DNA of 64,000 nt. Origin: Mangrovimicrobium sp033283385. Its GTDB lineage: Bacteria > Pseudomonadota > Gammaproteobacteria > Pseudomonadales > Halieaceae. Where the stretch lies: positions 1 to 64,000 of the forward strand of contig JAWMQQ010000004.1 of NCBI GenBank assembly GCA_033283385.1, in the 5' to 3' direction. The notes below the pieces were generated by a model, which was given only the letters and a program-made list of their open reading frames with translations, searched no databases and had not been told where the DNA came from. This document shows, one piece after another, positions 1 to 7,966 of this stretch. Every line of letters begins with the position of its first letter. Positions within the stretch are counted from its first letter, which is position 1. A program made the position numbers and the translations under genes.

Positions 1-127
1 GGGCGACAACGTGCAGATGGTTGCCACGCTGATCGCGCCGATTGCGATGGAAGAAGGCCTGCGTTTCGCGATCCGCGAAGGCGGCCGTACCGTTGGTGCT
101 GGCGTCGTCGCCAAGATCATCGAGTAA
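1..127 (+). CDS. tuf: Elongation factor Tu, C-terminal fragment
   Basis: This is the last 41 codons of EF-Tu, the GTPase that delivers aminoacyl-tRNA to the ribosome; the gene begins before the window. Reading from base 2, the fragment ends with the conserved domain-3 stretch containing FAIREGGRTVGAGVV and KIIE before TAA. In many gammaproteobacteria a tuf copy is followed by the S10 ribosomal operon or by a tRNA/secE block. Here it is followed by a REP-like palindrome and a strong terminator, then a convergent gene, so this copy ends its transcription unit. The identification is certain; which tuf copy it is cannot be told from the window. Confidence 0.97.
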   Translation, partial: GDNVQMVATLIAPIAMEEGLRFAIREGGRTVGAGVVAKIIE

Positions 128-134
128 AAGGCTC

Positions 135-185
135 TTGTAGGAGCCCGCCCTGCGGGCAAATCGCCCGCGTAGCGGGCTCCTACAA
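135..185. repeat. REP-like nested palindrome downstream of tuf
   Basis: A perfect 14-bp inverted repeat (TTGTAGGAGCCCGC at 135-148, its complement at 172-185) encloses a second one (GCGGGC at 152-157, GCCCGC at 163-168). This nested form, with the core TGTAGGAGC..GC, is the typical shape of extragenic palindromic repeats in Pseudomonas-like genomes. It may protect the tuf mRNA 3' end. I saw no second copy in this window. Confidence 0.7.
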
Positions 186-190
186 CAAAC

Positions 191-220
191 AAAAAACCCG
201 GCTATTGGCCGGGTTTTTTT
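191..220. terminator. Bidirectional rho-independent terminator between tuf and the peroxidase gene
   Basis: A six-A run, stem CCCGGC/GCCGGG (197-202 and 208-213), 5-base loop and seven Ts form an intrinsic terminator. Because As flank one side and Ts the other, it can serve tuf on the plus strand and the convergent glutathione peroxidase gene, which ends at 232, on the minus strand. Confidence 0.9.
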
Positions 221-231
221 ATGCCTGAATT

Positions 232-717
232 TCAGGCAAGGAGCTGTTGCAGGTCCCGCTCGATCTTCTCCGGGGTGTCCTTGGGCGCATAGCGCCTGAT
301 GACCTTACCATCCCGGTTCACCAGGAATTTGGTGAAGTTCCACTTGATGGCCTTTGTGCCCAGGGCGCCCGGAGCCGCCTCCTTGAGAAACTGGTAGAGC
401 GGCGCGGTTTCCGGCCCGTTGACTTCGATCTTGCTGAACATGGGGAAACTCACACCGTAATTCAGCTGGCAAAATTCCTGGATCTCTTCGTTGGAGCCGG
501 GGTCCTGCCGGCCGAACTGGTTGCAGGGGAACCCGAGGATAGCCAGTCCCTGGTCCGCATATTTCTCGTGCAGGGCCTCCAACCCGGCGAATTGCGGTGT
601 GAAGCCGCACTTGGAGGCAGTGTTGACGATGAGTAGTACCTTTCCCTGGAACTCGGACAGTGGCTTGTCCTCGCCGGACATGGTGCGGCAGGTGAACTCG
701 TAAATATTCTCTGGCAT
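232..717 (-). CDS. Glutathione peroxidase family protein
   Basis: A 161-residue thioredoxin-fold peroxidase of the GPx family, expected to reduce hydrogen peroxide or lipid hydroperoxides in the cytoplasm; it has no signal peptide. The family signature around NTASKCGFTPQF holds the peroxidatic residue as Cys37 (cysteine, not selenocysteine). The rest of the catalytic tetrad is visible as Gln71 (FPCNQFGRQ) and Trp126-Asn127 (KWNFTKF). Length is normal for bacterial GPx/BtuE proteins, many of which use thioredoxin rather than glutathione as reductant. The upstream region carries three tandem 12-base repeats (770-807). Family assignment is certain, reductant and substrate are not. Confidence 0.95.
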   Translation of the reverse strand: MPENIYEFTCRTMSGEDKPLSEFQGKVLLIVNTASKCGFTPQFAGLEALHEKYADQGLAILGFPCNQFGRQDPGSNEEIQEFCQLNYGVSFPMFSKIEVNGPETAPLYQFLKEAAPGALGTKAIKWNFTKFLVNRDGKVIRRYAPKDTPEKIERDLQQLLA

Positions 718-769
718 CGGTGCTACCCCCCTGGTGATGATGCAACGTGATCGCTATTCAGTAGAGCTA

Positions 770-807
770 TTCAGGATAGCCCTTCACGATAGCCTTTCAC
801 GATAGCC
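770..807. repeat. Three tandem 13-bp-period direct repeats upstream of the peroxidase gene
   Basis: Three copies of TTCASGATAGCC lie at 770-781, 783-794 and 796-807, each separated by one base; the last two are identical and the first differs at one base (G for C). They lie 53-90 bases upstream of the glutathione peroxidase start. The spacing could suit a regulator array or be simple slippage; no known operator matches. Confidence 0.6.
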
Positions 808-863
808 AAGCGCGACAACAAGGCCATACGCACCCGGGCACCGCGCAGATCACACCGCGGGGA

Positions 864-2036
864 TCAGGCGGGTTGTGAGTGCAGGCGTACTTGCTCCATC
901 AGCAATTCCAGGCGCTTGCGCTGCATGCGCATGGAGTATTCGACTTCCTTGAGCTTGGTGCGCAGGGCGGCCTTCTCCCACTTGTCGGCGAGCATCAGCT
1001 TTTTCTCGCCGAGCACGTCGCCCAGTGCGGATTTCTTGCGTTCGTACCACTCCGCCTGCAGGCTGGCCCAGGCGTTCACGGAGTCGGTGAACAGCTGGTA
1101 TTCGCGCTCGAGCACGGAAACCAGGGATTCAGCTCCGCGCGAGGTGGCCAGTTCGGTGCGGGCGCGGTTGAACTGGGTATCGAGGATGGCGCGCTGGATG
1201 CGGAAATTGGGCACACGCTGCAGGTCGCTGGCCAGGCCGAGGCGCGAGCACAGGTTGATCATCCACTTGGTCGGGTCCCAGTGCCACCAGCGGATGCCAT
1301 TGCGATAGTCGCGGCTGAACAGGTGGTGGAAGTTGTGGTAGCCCTCGCCGTAGGTGAGAAACGCCAGCAGGTCGTTGTCGCGCGCGCTGTTGCCCTCGGT
1401 GTACGGCCGGCGGCCCCAGAAATGGGCCAGGGAGTTGATAAAGAAGGTAAAGTGATGGTTTACCACCAGTCGCAGCAGTCCCACCAGCAGCAGGGTACCG
1501 ATCACATCGCCGAGTGCCAGGCCCAGCAGCAGCGGCAGGCCGACGTTCATCAGCACGGTCAGGGCGACATAGTGACGGTGCTGGAACGCGACCACGGGGT
1601 CCTGCTCGAGATCGCGGGCATTGCGGAAATCCGGTTCGTTGCTGCGGTACTGGCGCAGCATCCAGCCCATGTGGCTGAACCAGAGGCCGCGGCTGGCGGA
1701 ATAGGGGTCTTTCTCGTGGTCATCCACGTGGCGGTGGTGGCGGCGGTGGTCCGAGGACCAGATCAGGATGCTGTTTTGCAGCGCGCCGGCGCCCCATAGG
1801 GCATAAAACCACTTGAGTGCAGGGTGAGCCTCGTAGGCCTTGTGTGACCACAGGCGGTGGTAACCACCGGTGATCGACATGCCGTTCAGGTAGAGGAAGG
1901 CCAGGGCCCACAACCACTGCACACCGCTGTAGCCGTGGTAGATGCCCCAGGCCGGAACCAGGACCAGGGCGGCCAGCGGTAATCCCACGAAGATGGTGAC
2001 ATTGATGGGATTCAGTGGTGGTAAGCGCTTGCTCAT
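864..2036 (-). CDS. Membrane acyl-CoA/acyl-lipid desaturase (stearoyl-CoA desaturase-like)
   Basis: A 390-residue integral membrane di-iron desaturase that would introduce a cis double bond, probably delta-9, into acyl chains. The three histidine boxes of the family are visible: HRLWSH at 60-65, HRRHH at 97-101 and HNFHH at 234-238. Hydrophobic segments occupy roughly 12-58 and 155-205. The C-terminal ~100 residues after the third box are charged and probably form a coiled coil; they exceed the usual desaturase core. The gene is divergent from the MATE exporter, with about 200 bases between them. Regiospecificity is inferred from the family. Confidence 0.93.
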   Translation of the reverse strand: MSKRLPPLNPINVTIFVGLPLAALVLVPAWGIYHGYSGVQWLWALAFLYLNGMSITGGYHRLWSHKAYEAHPALKWFYALWGAGALQNSILIWSSDHRRHHRHVDDHEKDPYSASRGLWFSHMGWMLRQYRSNEPDFRNARDLEQDPVVAFQHRHYVALTVLMNVGLPLLLGLALGDVIGTLLLVGLLRLVVNHHFTFFINSLAHFWGRRPYTEGNSARDNDLLAFLTYGEGYHNFHHLFSRDYRNGIRWWHWDPTKWMINLCSRLGLASDLQRVPNFRIQRAILDTQFNRARTELATSRGAESLVSVLEREYQLFTDSVNAWASLQAEWYERKKSALGDVLGEKKLMLADKWEKAALRTKLKEVEYSMRMQRKRLELLMEQVRLHSQPA

Positions 2037-2236
2037 GGGCAGGGCCGTACTCCTCGCAGGTAAAGGGGTGTCATGGTAGCGGTTTCGCTGCGGCTTGTCG
2101 CCTTTGCAGGCTCCCCCCTGGTGGCACCCCTTTCAGGTGTTATATATGGCGCCGCCGCCGCAATTTCAACCGCCGCGCAAGCCGGCCGCACCGTGGAACA
2201 CAAAACTAAAGTATCATGCCCCGCCGTTGAGGGAAG

Positions 2237-3643
2237 ATGAAATGTGCGCAAATGACTAATCAGGCGGTATTCACCCGCGGTTCGACCATGCGCCACGTGC
2301 TGTCGATGACTGCGGCCAGCGCCACGGGCCTGCTCACCATGTTCGGTGTGGACATGGTGGACATGTATTTCCTCTCCATGCTCGGCCACCAGGAACTGGC
2401 GGCCGCGGTGGGCTTTGCCGGGACCATCATTTTCTTCCTGGTGTCGGTAAGTATCGGCCTGCAGATCGCCCTGGGCGCGCTGGTGGCGCGCTCCGAGGGC
2501 GCCCAGCGGCGCGACCTCGCCCGGCGCTACTGCAGCAGTGCGCTGTTGTTCAGCTTTCTCACCTCGGTGCTGATCAGCGCCATCGGCTGGCTGCATCTCG
2601 AGGACCTGCTGCGCCTTCTCGGCGCCCGCGGAGTCACCCTGGGCTATGCGCTGGACTACGCCAACATCCTGTTGCCCAACATGCCGATTCTGGTGCTCGG
2701 CATGAGCGCCGCCGCCGGGGTGCGCGCGGTGGGCGATGCGCGCCGTTCGATGTGGGCCACGGTGATCGGCTCGCTGGTCAACGCGGTGCTGGACCCGTTG
2801 TTCATCTTCGGTTTCGAATGGGGGCTGGAGGGGGCCGCCTGGGCGTCGGCGGTCTCGCGCATGGTGGTGCTCGCGGTGGCCTGGCACGCGCTGCAGCGGG
2901 TCCACGGCCTGCCGCGGGCGATCTCCCGGGCGGAATTCATCGCCGACCTGCGCCCGATCATGGCCATCGCCACCCCGGCCATCCTCACCAACCTCGCGAC
3001 GCCGATCGGCGGCAGCTTCGTGCTGCGCATGATGTCCCAGTTTGGCGACAGCGCGGTGGCCGGCGCCGCCATCATGGGGCGTATCACGCCGGTCGCCTAT
3101 TGCGCCATATTTGCCCTGTCCAGCGCCGTCGGGCCGATCATTGGCCAGAACGCCGGCGCGGGGCTGTACGATCGGGTGCGCGCCACCTTGCGCGATGCGG
3201 TGAAGTTCAACCTCGTGTATACCGTTTGCGTCTGGCTGCTGCTCTGGCTGGCCTCGGACTTCATCGTCTCGGCCTTCTCCGCCACCGGCACCGGTGCCGA
3301 CCTGATCCGCTTCTACTGCCATGCGCTGGCCGGCGCCTTTGCCTTCAACGGTGTGCTGTTCGTCGCCAATGCGAGCTTCAACAACCTCCATCATCCGCAC
3401 TGGGCGACCGCCTTCAACTTCGGCCGCGCCCTGTTGGGGACGGTTCCGGCGGTGTATTTCGGCGCACAATGGTTCGGCGCCAGGGGCGTAATGGCCGGGG
3501 AGGCACTGGGCGCCCTGTTGTTCGGTACCGTCGCCATCGCGGCGGCTTTCGGTTTGGTCTCCAGGCTGGAACGTGAACATGTGCCGCTCGCAGTTACCGG
3601 GCGCGCCGAGGCATCCCAGGTCGAGCGCACGCCACCGCTGTAG
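2237..3643 (+). CDS. MATE family multidrug/Na+ efflux transporter
   Basis: A 468-residue polytopic membrane protein with about twelve hydrophobic segments and the two-fold repeat of the MatE (NorM/DinF) family, which exports cationic compounds in exchange for Na+ or H+. Typical features include the N-terminal stretch ending TMFGVDMVDMYFLS and glycine-rich loops such as AAGVRAVGDARRS. The start at 2237 has a good ribosome site (GAGGGAAG); an in-frame ATG at 2252 is a possible alternative. It is convergent with the DUF5329 gene, with only 9 bases between the stop codons and no obvious terminator. The substrate cannot be predicted. Confidence 0.93.
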   Translation: MKCAQMTNQAVFTRGSTMRHVLSMTAASATGLLTMFGVDMVDMYFLSMLGHQELAAAVGFAGTIIFFLVSVSIGLQIALGALVARSEGAQRRDLARRYCSSALLFSFLTSVLISAIGWLHLEDLLRLLGARGVTLGYALDYANILLPNMPILVLGMSAAAGVRAVGDARRSMWATVIGSLVNAVLDPLFIFGFEWGLEGAAWASAVSRMVVLAVAWHALQRVHGLPRAISRAEFIADLRPIMAIATPAILTNLATPIGGSFVLRMMSQFGDSAVAGAAIMGRITPVAYCAIFALSSAVGPIIGQNAGAGLYDRVRATLRDAVKFNLVYTVCVWLLLWLASDFIVSAFSATGTGADLIRFYCHALAGAFAFNGVLFVANASFNNLHHPHWATAFNFGRALLGTVPAVYFGAQWFGARGVMAGEALGALLFGTVAIAAAFGLVSRLEREHVPLAVTGRAEASQVERTPPL

Positions 3644-3652
3644 ACGGGAGTT

Positions 3653-4021
3653 TCAGGAGCCGGCCAGCGCGTCGCGATGCCGGTCCAGCTCGCGGTGTAG
3701 CCACGTGCCGGACGGTTCGGTATGGCCGGCGCAGGTGACGCTGTAGGCCTTGCCCGTCCAGGAGCTTGCACTGGCCAGCCTGTCGATGAACTGCCCGGTA
3801 TTGTGCACGTACTTGGCGCCATTGCGGTATTTCAGGGCGAGGTGCTCGGCGGCCTTCCCCGCGTCGTAGTCGGAGCCGTTGCGATGGAAGGTGCAGCCGC
3901 TGGCCGCGACAAAATCAATGAGGTAGTGGACTTCGGCGTCGGTGCTCTCGGCGGAAGCGGAGGCCGGTCCAGCGGTCAGGGCAAACAGGGCCAGCGCCAG
4001 GCAGGGCAGGGTTTTCTTCAT
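3653..4021 (-). CDS. DUF5329 family secreted protein
   Basis: A 122-residue protein with a clear signal peptide (MKKTLPCLALALFALTAGPA, cleavage near ASA). The mature part matches my recollection of the DUF5329 family: a YLIDFVAASGCTFHRNGS segment, AEHLALKYRN, FIDRLASASSWTGK and a second Cys in VTCAGH, which could pair with the first in the periplasm. The start at 4021 is preferred over the upstream in-frame ATG at 4042 because GAGGA sits 8-9 bases ahead of it and the signal peptide begins there. It lies 10 bases after the endonuclease/phosphatase gene, so the two form an operon. Function unknown. Confidence 0.85.
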   Translation of the reverse strand: MKKTLPCLALALFALTAGPASASAESTDAEVHYLIDFVAASGCTFHRNGSDYDAGKAAEHLALKYRNGAKYVHNTGQFIDRLASASSWTGKAYSVTCAGHTEPSGTWLHRELDRHRDALAGS

Positions 4022-4031
4022 GCGATAGTCC

Positions 4032-4880
4032 TCATTCGGCAAGCCTGAGCCACGCCAGCAGCGGGTTGTGGTCGGAGCTGGTGACGGGTACCACCTCGGT
4101 GGTATCGGCGACCAGGCCGCGCACGTAGATATGGTCCAGCGGCCGGCCGAAAAAGCGCGAGCGCAGGTCCGGCTGGAACGCCAGCTGGCTCAGGCCTTGC
4201 TGCCGCAGGGTCCGGTCTACCAGCTCGGTTCGCTGGCCACTCCAGGTATTGAAGTCCCCGGCCAGGATTACCGGGCCCTGGTGATGCGCGAGCAGCTCGA
4301 CCAGCGGCGCCAGCTGGTGCTGCAGGTCCTCCAGCCCCAGGGTGAAGTTGACGGCGTGGATATTCACAGCCAGCAGCCGCTGCGCGCTGCCGTTGATCGC
4401 ATACTCCGTTACCGCCGCGGCCTTGGGCGTGCCCAGCCAGGGCTCCATGCGGGTGAAATTGCACTGCAGGGTCGGCGCCTGGAGGCTCAGCGTCATCACG
4501 CCGGTTTCGCGTTGCGGCGTCGCGTAACCCTCGGCGAAGGCCTGGTACACAGGGCCATCCGGCCACAGTTCGCCCAGTTTTGCCTGCAGCGAGGCCTCCT
4601 GGATGAAATTGAGATCGGAGTCCGCGCCCAGGCGCAGCAGGTCCTGCGCCCAGCCGGCGTCCTCTGTTTTGTGGATGTTCCAGCTCATCACCCGGAAGCG
4701 TTCCGGCAGTACCTGGCCTGCGGCGACAGGCAGTTTGCCCAGCGCGCTGGCGCACGATCCGCCCGCCGGTTGGTCTGCCGTGGCACCCAGCGCATCACTG
4801 CGGGATGCGCCCAGGCCCAGCGACAGAATCACCAGCAGTGCGGCCTGCGTGAGTACGGGTGAGATCGGGCGGTATTTCAT
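4032..4880 (-). CDS. Secreted endonuclease/exonuclease/phosphatase (EEP) family protein
   Basis: A 282-residue protein with an N-terminal signal peptide and an EEP (DNase I/exonuclease III fold) domain. Motifs in order: MSWNIHK with the first metal/phosphate contact, FIQEA with the metal-binding Glu, ILAGDFNTW with the Asp-x-Asn pair, LDHIYVRG, and SSDHNPLLA with the catalytic Asp-His. The mature region is therefore probably a Mg2+-dependent phosphodiesterase acting outside the cytoplasm on DNA, lipid or nucleotide phosphoesters. The start used is ATG 4880; a GTG at 4901 in frame would add seven residues, and neither has a strong ribosome site. It is cotranscribed with the DUF5329 gene. Confidence 0.88.
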   Translation of the reverse strand: MKYRPISPVLTQAALLVILSLGLGASRSDALGATADQPAGGSCASALGKLPVAAGQVLPERFRVMSWNIHKTEDAGWAQDLLRLGADSDLNFIQEASLQAKLGELWPDGPVYQAFAEGYATPQRETGVMTLSLQAPTLQCNFTRMEPWLGTPKAAAVTEYAINGSAQRLLAVNIHAVNFTLGLEDLQHQLAPLVELLAHHQGPVILAGDFNTWSGQRTELVDRTLRQQGLSQLAFQPDLRSRFFGRPLDHIYVRGLVADTTEVVPVTSSDHNPLLAWLRLAE

Positions 4881-4963
4881 GGCACGGGATTGTGTCACCA
4901 CTGCTGCGCCACGTACATGACAGATGCCGCCACAAAACCCGCAAATTGGCGCCGCCGGCGACT

Positions 4964-6337
4964 TTACAGGCGTTCCAGGAAGGACTGGTACTCGAGTTCG
5001 GAAATGCGGCGGCGGAACTCGGCGATCTCCTGTTCCTTGCTGTGGGTGAAGATCCGCTGGAACTCCTCGCCCAGCGAGTTGCGGATGAAATCCGATTCGC
5101 GGAACAGGCGCAGTGCCTCGGGGAGGTAGAGGGGGAGGGGCGCCTCCGGCTCGCTCGTGGCGCGGTTGTCTGCGGAATCGCTGGCGTAGCCGTCGCCCTC
5201 GACGGGTTCGCCGGGAGAGAGGTTCTCGTCAATGCCCTCGAGCACACCGGCGAGGATGACCGCGAACAGCAGGTAGGGGTTGGCGTCGGCCCCTGCCAGG
5301 CGGTGCTCCAGCCGCCGCGCCCGGGGTGCGCTGTCGGGAACCCGCACCGCGACCGTGCGGTTTTCGTAGCCCCAGCACGGTGAGGTTGGCGCGAGGGAGC
5401 CCGACTGGAAGCGGCGATAGGAGTTGTGGTTGGGCGCGAAAACGGCGACCGAGTCCGCCATGTAGGTCAGGCAGCCGCCGATCGCCTGCTGCAGCGCGGG
5501 CGTGCCTTTCTCGGTGCCGTCATCGAAGATATTCAGCCCCTGTTCGTCGATCACGCTGCAGTGCACGTGCATGCCGTTGCCGGATTCCTCCATGAACGGC
5601 TTGGCCATGAAGCTGGCGACCAGCCCGTGTTTGCGGGCGATCCCCTTGATCAGGCGCTTCATCATCAGCACCTGCCGCGCTGCCAGCAGCGGATCGTCGC
5701 AGTGCTGCATGTTGATCTCGTACTGCGAGGGTGCCGACTCTTTCACCAGTCCGTCGAAGGGCAGCTGTTGCAGCTCGCAGGCGACGCGGATTTCCTCGAG
5801 CATTTCCCGGTGGCGGTACAGCACCGTGGTGTCGTAGGCGTTGCCACCCAGCGGTTCGCTGCCGTCGGGCGAGGGGCAGGTGTGCGCCGGGCGGTTGTTG
5901 TCCCAGGTCACCAGGCTGAACTCCAGTTCCGCGGCGACGACGGGGCGCCAGCCCCGATCGGCAAATCGCTGTACTACCTCGGCCAGCACATGCGCGGGGT
6001 CGCCCGCATAGGGCAGGCCGTCAGGCGTAAACATGGAAAGCAGCACCTGGCCGTGTTCGCCGCCGGGCGACCACGGCGTCGGCTGCAACGAGCCTTCGAT
6101 GGGCAGGCAGATGCCGTCGGCATCGCCGGTGGCGAAGACCAGGGACTGGACGTCCCGGCCCCAGATGTCGAGGCTCAGTGTGCCGCGGGGGAGCTTGAAC
6201 TCGCCGTCATAGACTTTTTGCAGCTTCTGGCTGGGAATCCACTTGCCGCGCATCACGCCATTGCAGTCCGGCAGCAGGGCCTCCACGGTAGTGATTTCCG
6301 GGTGAGCGCGAAGGAACCAGTCGGCTTCCAGGGACAC
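4964..6337 (-). CDS. Glutamine synthetase family protein, gamma-glutamylpolyamine synthetase-like (PuuA type)
   Basis: A 457-residue class of glutamine synthetase that ATP-dependently couples glutamate to an amine. The N-terminal DCNGVMRGKWIP stretch is typical of the PuuA/GlnA3 group rather than true GlnA. Further family motifs are VAAELEFSL (metal-binding Glu), NGMHVHCS, the nucleotide-binding loop with PNHNSYRR, ENRTVAVRVP and ANPYLLFA. There is no C-terminal adenylylation site. The start is GTG at 6337. The gene lies downstream of a LuxR-type regulator, and a 16-bp palindrome at 6401-6416 sits 64 bases before the start. A role in polyamine or other amine use is inferred; the true substrate is unknown. 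Confidence 0.9.
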   Translation of the reverse strand: MSLEADWFLRAHPEITTVEALLPDCNGVMRGKWIPSQKLQKVYDGEFKLPRGTLSLDIWGRDVQSLVFATGDADGICLPIEGSLQPTPWSPGGEHGQVLLSMFTPDGLPYAGDPAHVLAEVVQRFADRGWRPVVAAELEFSLVTWDNNRPAHTCPSPDGSEPLGGNAYDTTVLYRHREMLEEIRVACELQQLPFDGLVKESAPSQYEINMQHCDDPLLAARQVLMMKRLIKGIARKHGLVASFMAKPFMEESGNGMHVHCSVIDEQGLNIFDDGTEKGTPALQQAIGGCLTYMADSVAVFAPNHNSYRRFQSGSLAPTSPCWGYENRTVAVRVPDSAPRARRLEHRLAGADANPYLLFAVILAGVLEGIDENLSPGEPVEGDGYASDSADNRATSEPEAPLPLYLPEALRLFRESDFIRNSLGEEFQRIFTHSKEQEIAEFRRRISELEYQSFLERL

Positions 6338-6400
6338 GTCGCGAAATTTTCCAGGTGAGAGTCTGCGGCCACTATTGGGCGTCTACAGGGTGCGCCGCAA

Positions 6401-6416
6401 TGCCCCCTATGGGGCA
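6401..6416. promoter_or_regulatory. Palindromic operator candidate before the glutamine synthetase-like gene
   Basis: TGCCCCCTATGGGGCA has perfect 6-bp arms (TGCCCC/GGGGCA) around CTAT. The same element with two base changes lies before the LuxR-type regulator at 7305-7320. It sits 64 bases upstream of the glutamine synthetase-like start, where an activator or repressor site would be expected. Confidence 0.65.
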
Positions 6417-6434
6417 AGCGGCGGGGCCGGGGTT

Positions 6435-7286
6435 TCAGCGCGGGGCCATGTAGACCGCGAGCGGGTCCTTGCCGGCCGCTTCGCCGAGGCAGGACATGGC
6501 GTTGATGAACAGGGAAAACAGGTCGGTCTGCGAGCTGACATCGAGCTTGCGGTAGATGTTCTTGCGATGCCGCCGCACTGTTTCCACCGCGATTGCCAGC
6601 TTGCCGGCGGACGAGTCCGTACTGTAGCCGCGCAGCATCAGCTCCAGTACGTCTTTCTCCCTCGGCGAGAGCATGGAGGCGCCGAAAGTGCGAAAGGCGA
6701 GGTCGATCTGGTGGTTGATGCCCGGCTGGATCAGATTCTTGATGGCAAACTCGTTGTGCTGGCTCTGGGTTTTCAGCAACTCCGCAACGGGGTCGGCCAG
6801 CAGGTAGAGTGTCGCGTACTCTTCCTCGGTGAAGGGTCCGTGTTCCGGCAGGCGCATCATGCTGAGGTTGATTACGCTGCCGCTGTTCAGCCGGGAGACA
6901 AATACCGCCTCGTCCACCGTGCCCGTGTGCGCGTAGTAGTCCTTGTAGTAGTCAGTCTGCTCCAGCTTGCCCAGCGTTACACGCGAGAGCCGGTATACCC
7001 GCGACTTCGGCGAACGTATGGATGTCTGGTAGAAGGGATCCTCGCGATAGGGCCCTTCGAGGTACCTGTCGATCTGCGAGGCGACGGCAGGGCCGGGAAC
7101 CCGGTGGTAGAGCAGCTGCGGTGGCAGCTCGCGGTGGTATAGCCAGAACTGCGGATAGTCGATGCGCACCTGGGCGTTGACGGCGTCGATCAGCGCAGGA
7201 AAGAACTCCGGCGTGCCGAGCCCCGCTATCGCATGGGAGATATCCCGATTCCACCTGCTGAGTTGCTTCGTCCCGTCCATTCGCAC
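6435..7286 (-). CDS. LuxR-family (GerE-type HTH) transcriptional regulator
   Basis: A 283-residue regulator with a C-terminal LuxR/GerE helix-turn-helix at about 206-266: LSPREKDVLELMLRGYSTDSSAGKL, then VETVRRHRKNIYRKLDV. The long N-terminal part (1-195) has no receiver-domain signature and no clear acyl-homoserine-lactone binding motif, so it probably senses another ligand. The start is GTG 7286 or ATG 7280; neither has a strong ribosome site. It lies directly upstream of the glutamine synthetase-like gene, and both genes carry the same palindrome in front, consistent with autoregulation and control of the neighbour. That regulatory link is inference. Confidence 0.88.
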   Translation of the reverse strand: MRMDGTKQLSRWNRDISHAIAGLGTPEFFPALIDAVNAQVRIDYPQFWLYHRELPPQLLYHRVPGPAVASQIDRYLEGPYREDPFYQTSIRSPKSRVYRLSRVTLGKLEQTDYYKDYYAHTGTVDEAVFVSRLNSGSVINLSMMRLPEHGPFTEEEYATLYLLADPVAELLKTQSQHNEFAIKNLIQPGINHQIDLAFRTFGASMLSPREKDVLELMLRGYSTDSSAGKLAIAVETVRRHRKNIYRKLDVSSQTDLFSLFINAMSCLGEAAGKDPLAVYMAPR

Positions 7287-7304
7287 TTTTTGTGAGATGA
7301 GTGC

Positions 7305-7320
7305 TACCCCGTATGGGGCA
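7305..7320. promoter_or_regulatory. Palindromic operator candidate before the LuxR-type regulator
   Basis: TACCCCGTATGGGGCA is the second copy of the element seen at 6401-6416: 14 of 16 bases are identical. It lies 18 bases upstream of the regulator start, so a bound protein would probably sit on the promoter or early leader. Confidence 0.65.
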
Positions 7321-7373
7321 TATTGGGCACGAGGCGAGAGCTTGTCAAACAGGGGCTGGAGATTTCGCCGGTT

Positions 7374-7961
7374 TCAGTGCGTCCAGTTCAGCGGATCGGT
7401 GCGCCAGTGGTCCCGCCAGGCCCGGTAGACGAGGTTGGGGTAGGTGGGACTGCCCAGGGAGCCGTTGTAGCGGCCCAGCGCCCGGCGCAGGTTGCCGTCC
7501 TCCTTTTGCAGGTAAAACTGCAGGATGCGGCAGCCGTAGGCGAAGTTGGTCTGGTTCATGGTGAGGTTGTCGTCCGGCCGGCCGATCTCGTCCTTCCAGA
7601 AGGGCATGACCTGCATCATGCCCTGCGCCCCTACCCGGGAGACGGCGAAGCGATCGAAGCGGCTCTCGACCTCGATCACCGCCAGCACCAGTTCCGGGGG
7701 AAGCTGCGCCCGCGCCGAAGCGGAGTGAATCTGCTTGAGCAGTTCCAGCCGGCGCTTCGGGTCGGTGACGTATCGCGACAGCCGCCCGGACATGTCGACC
7801 AACCAGACCTCGGCGTCGTAGCGATCGACAAAGCTGTCGGCGCCGTTGATGGTCTTGTCGAGGAACTCGCGCAGCTGTTCGCGCTCTTTCTCGTCGGCCG
7901 GCTGCGCCTGCACGGCCACCGGCAGCAGCAGGCAGGCCAGCAACAGGACGCGGCGCAGCAC
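7374..7961 (-). CDS. Lytic transglycosylase (SLT domain)
   Basis: A 195-residue exported peptidoglycan lytic transglycosylase, cleaving MurNAc-GlcNAc bonds with formation of anhydro-MurNAc. It starts with a signal peptide (VLLLACLLLPVAVQAQ). The SLT domain from about 87 carries the catalytic Glu99 in VIEVESRFD, the GAQGMMQVMP motif (111-120), then NFAYGCRIL and ALGRYNGS. The start codon is GTG, 5 bases after the proS stop, so translation is probably coupled to proS. A small soluble or membrane-loosely held enzyme, without LysM or other cell-wall binding domains. Confidence 0.92.
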   Translation of the reverse strand: MLRRVLLLACLLLPVAVQAQPADEKEREQLREFLDKTINGADSFVDRYDAEVWLVDMSGRLSRYVTDPKRRLELLKQIHSASARAQLPPELVLAVIEVESRFDRFAVSRVGAQGMMQVMPFWKDEIGRPDDNLTMNQTNFAYGCRILQFYLQKEDGNLRRALGRYNGSLGSPTYPNLVYRAWRDHWRTDPLNWTH

Positions 7962-7966
7962 GGCGT

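Noticed and set aside
2033..3580. A 515-codon minus-strand open frame opposite the MATE gene
   Set aside because: Its sequence is low-complexity Arg/Gly/His/Gln without homology, and the opposite strand encodes a clear MATE transporter; long antisense frames are expected in GC-rich DNA.
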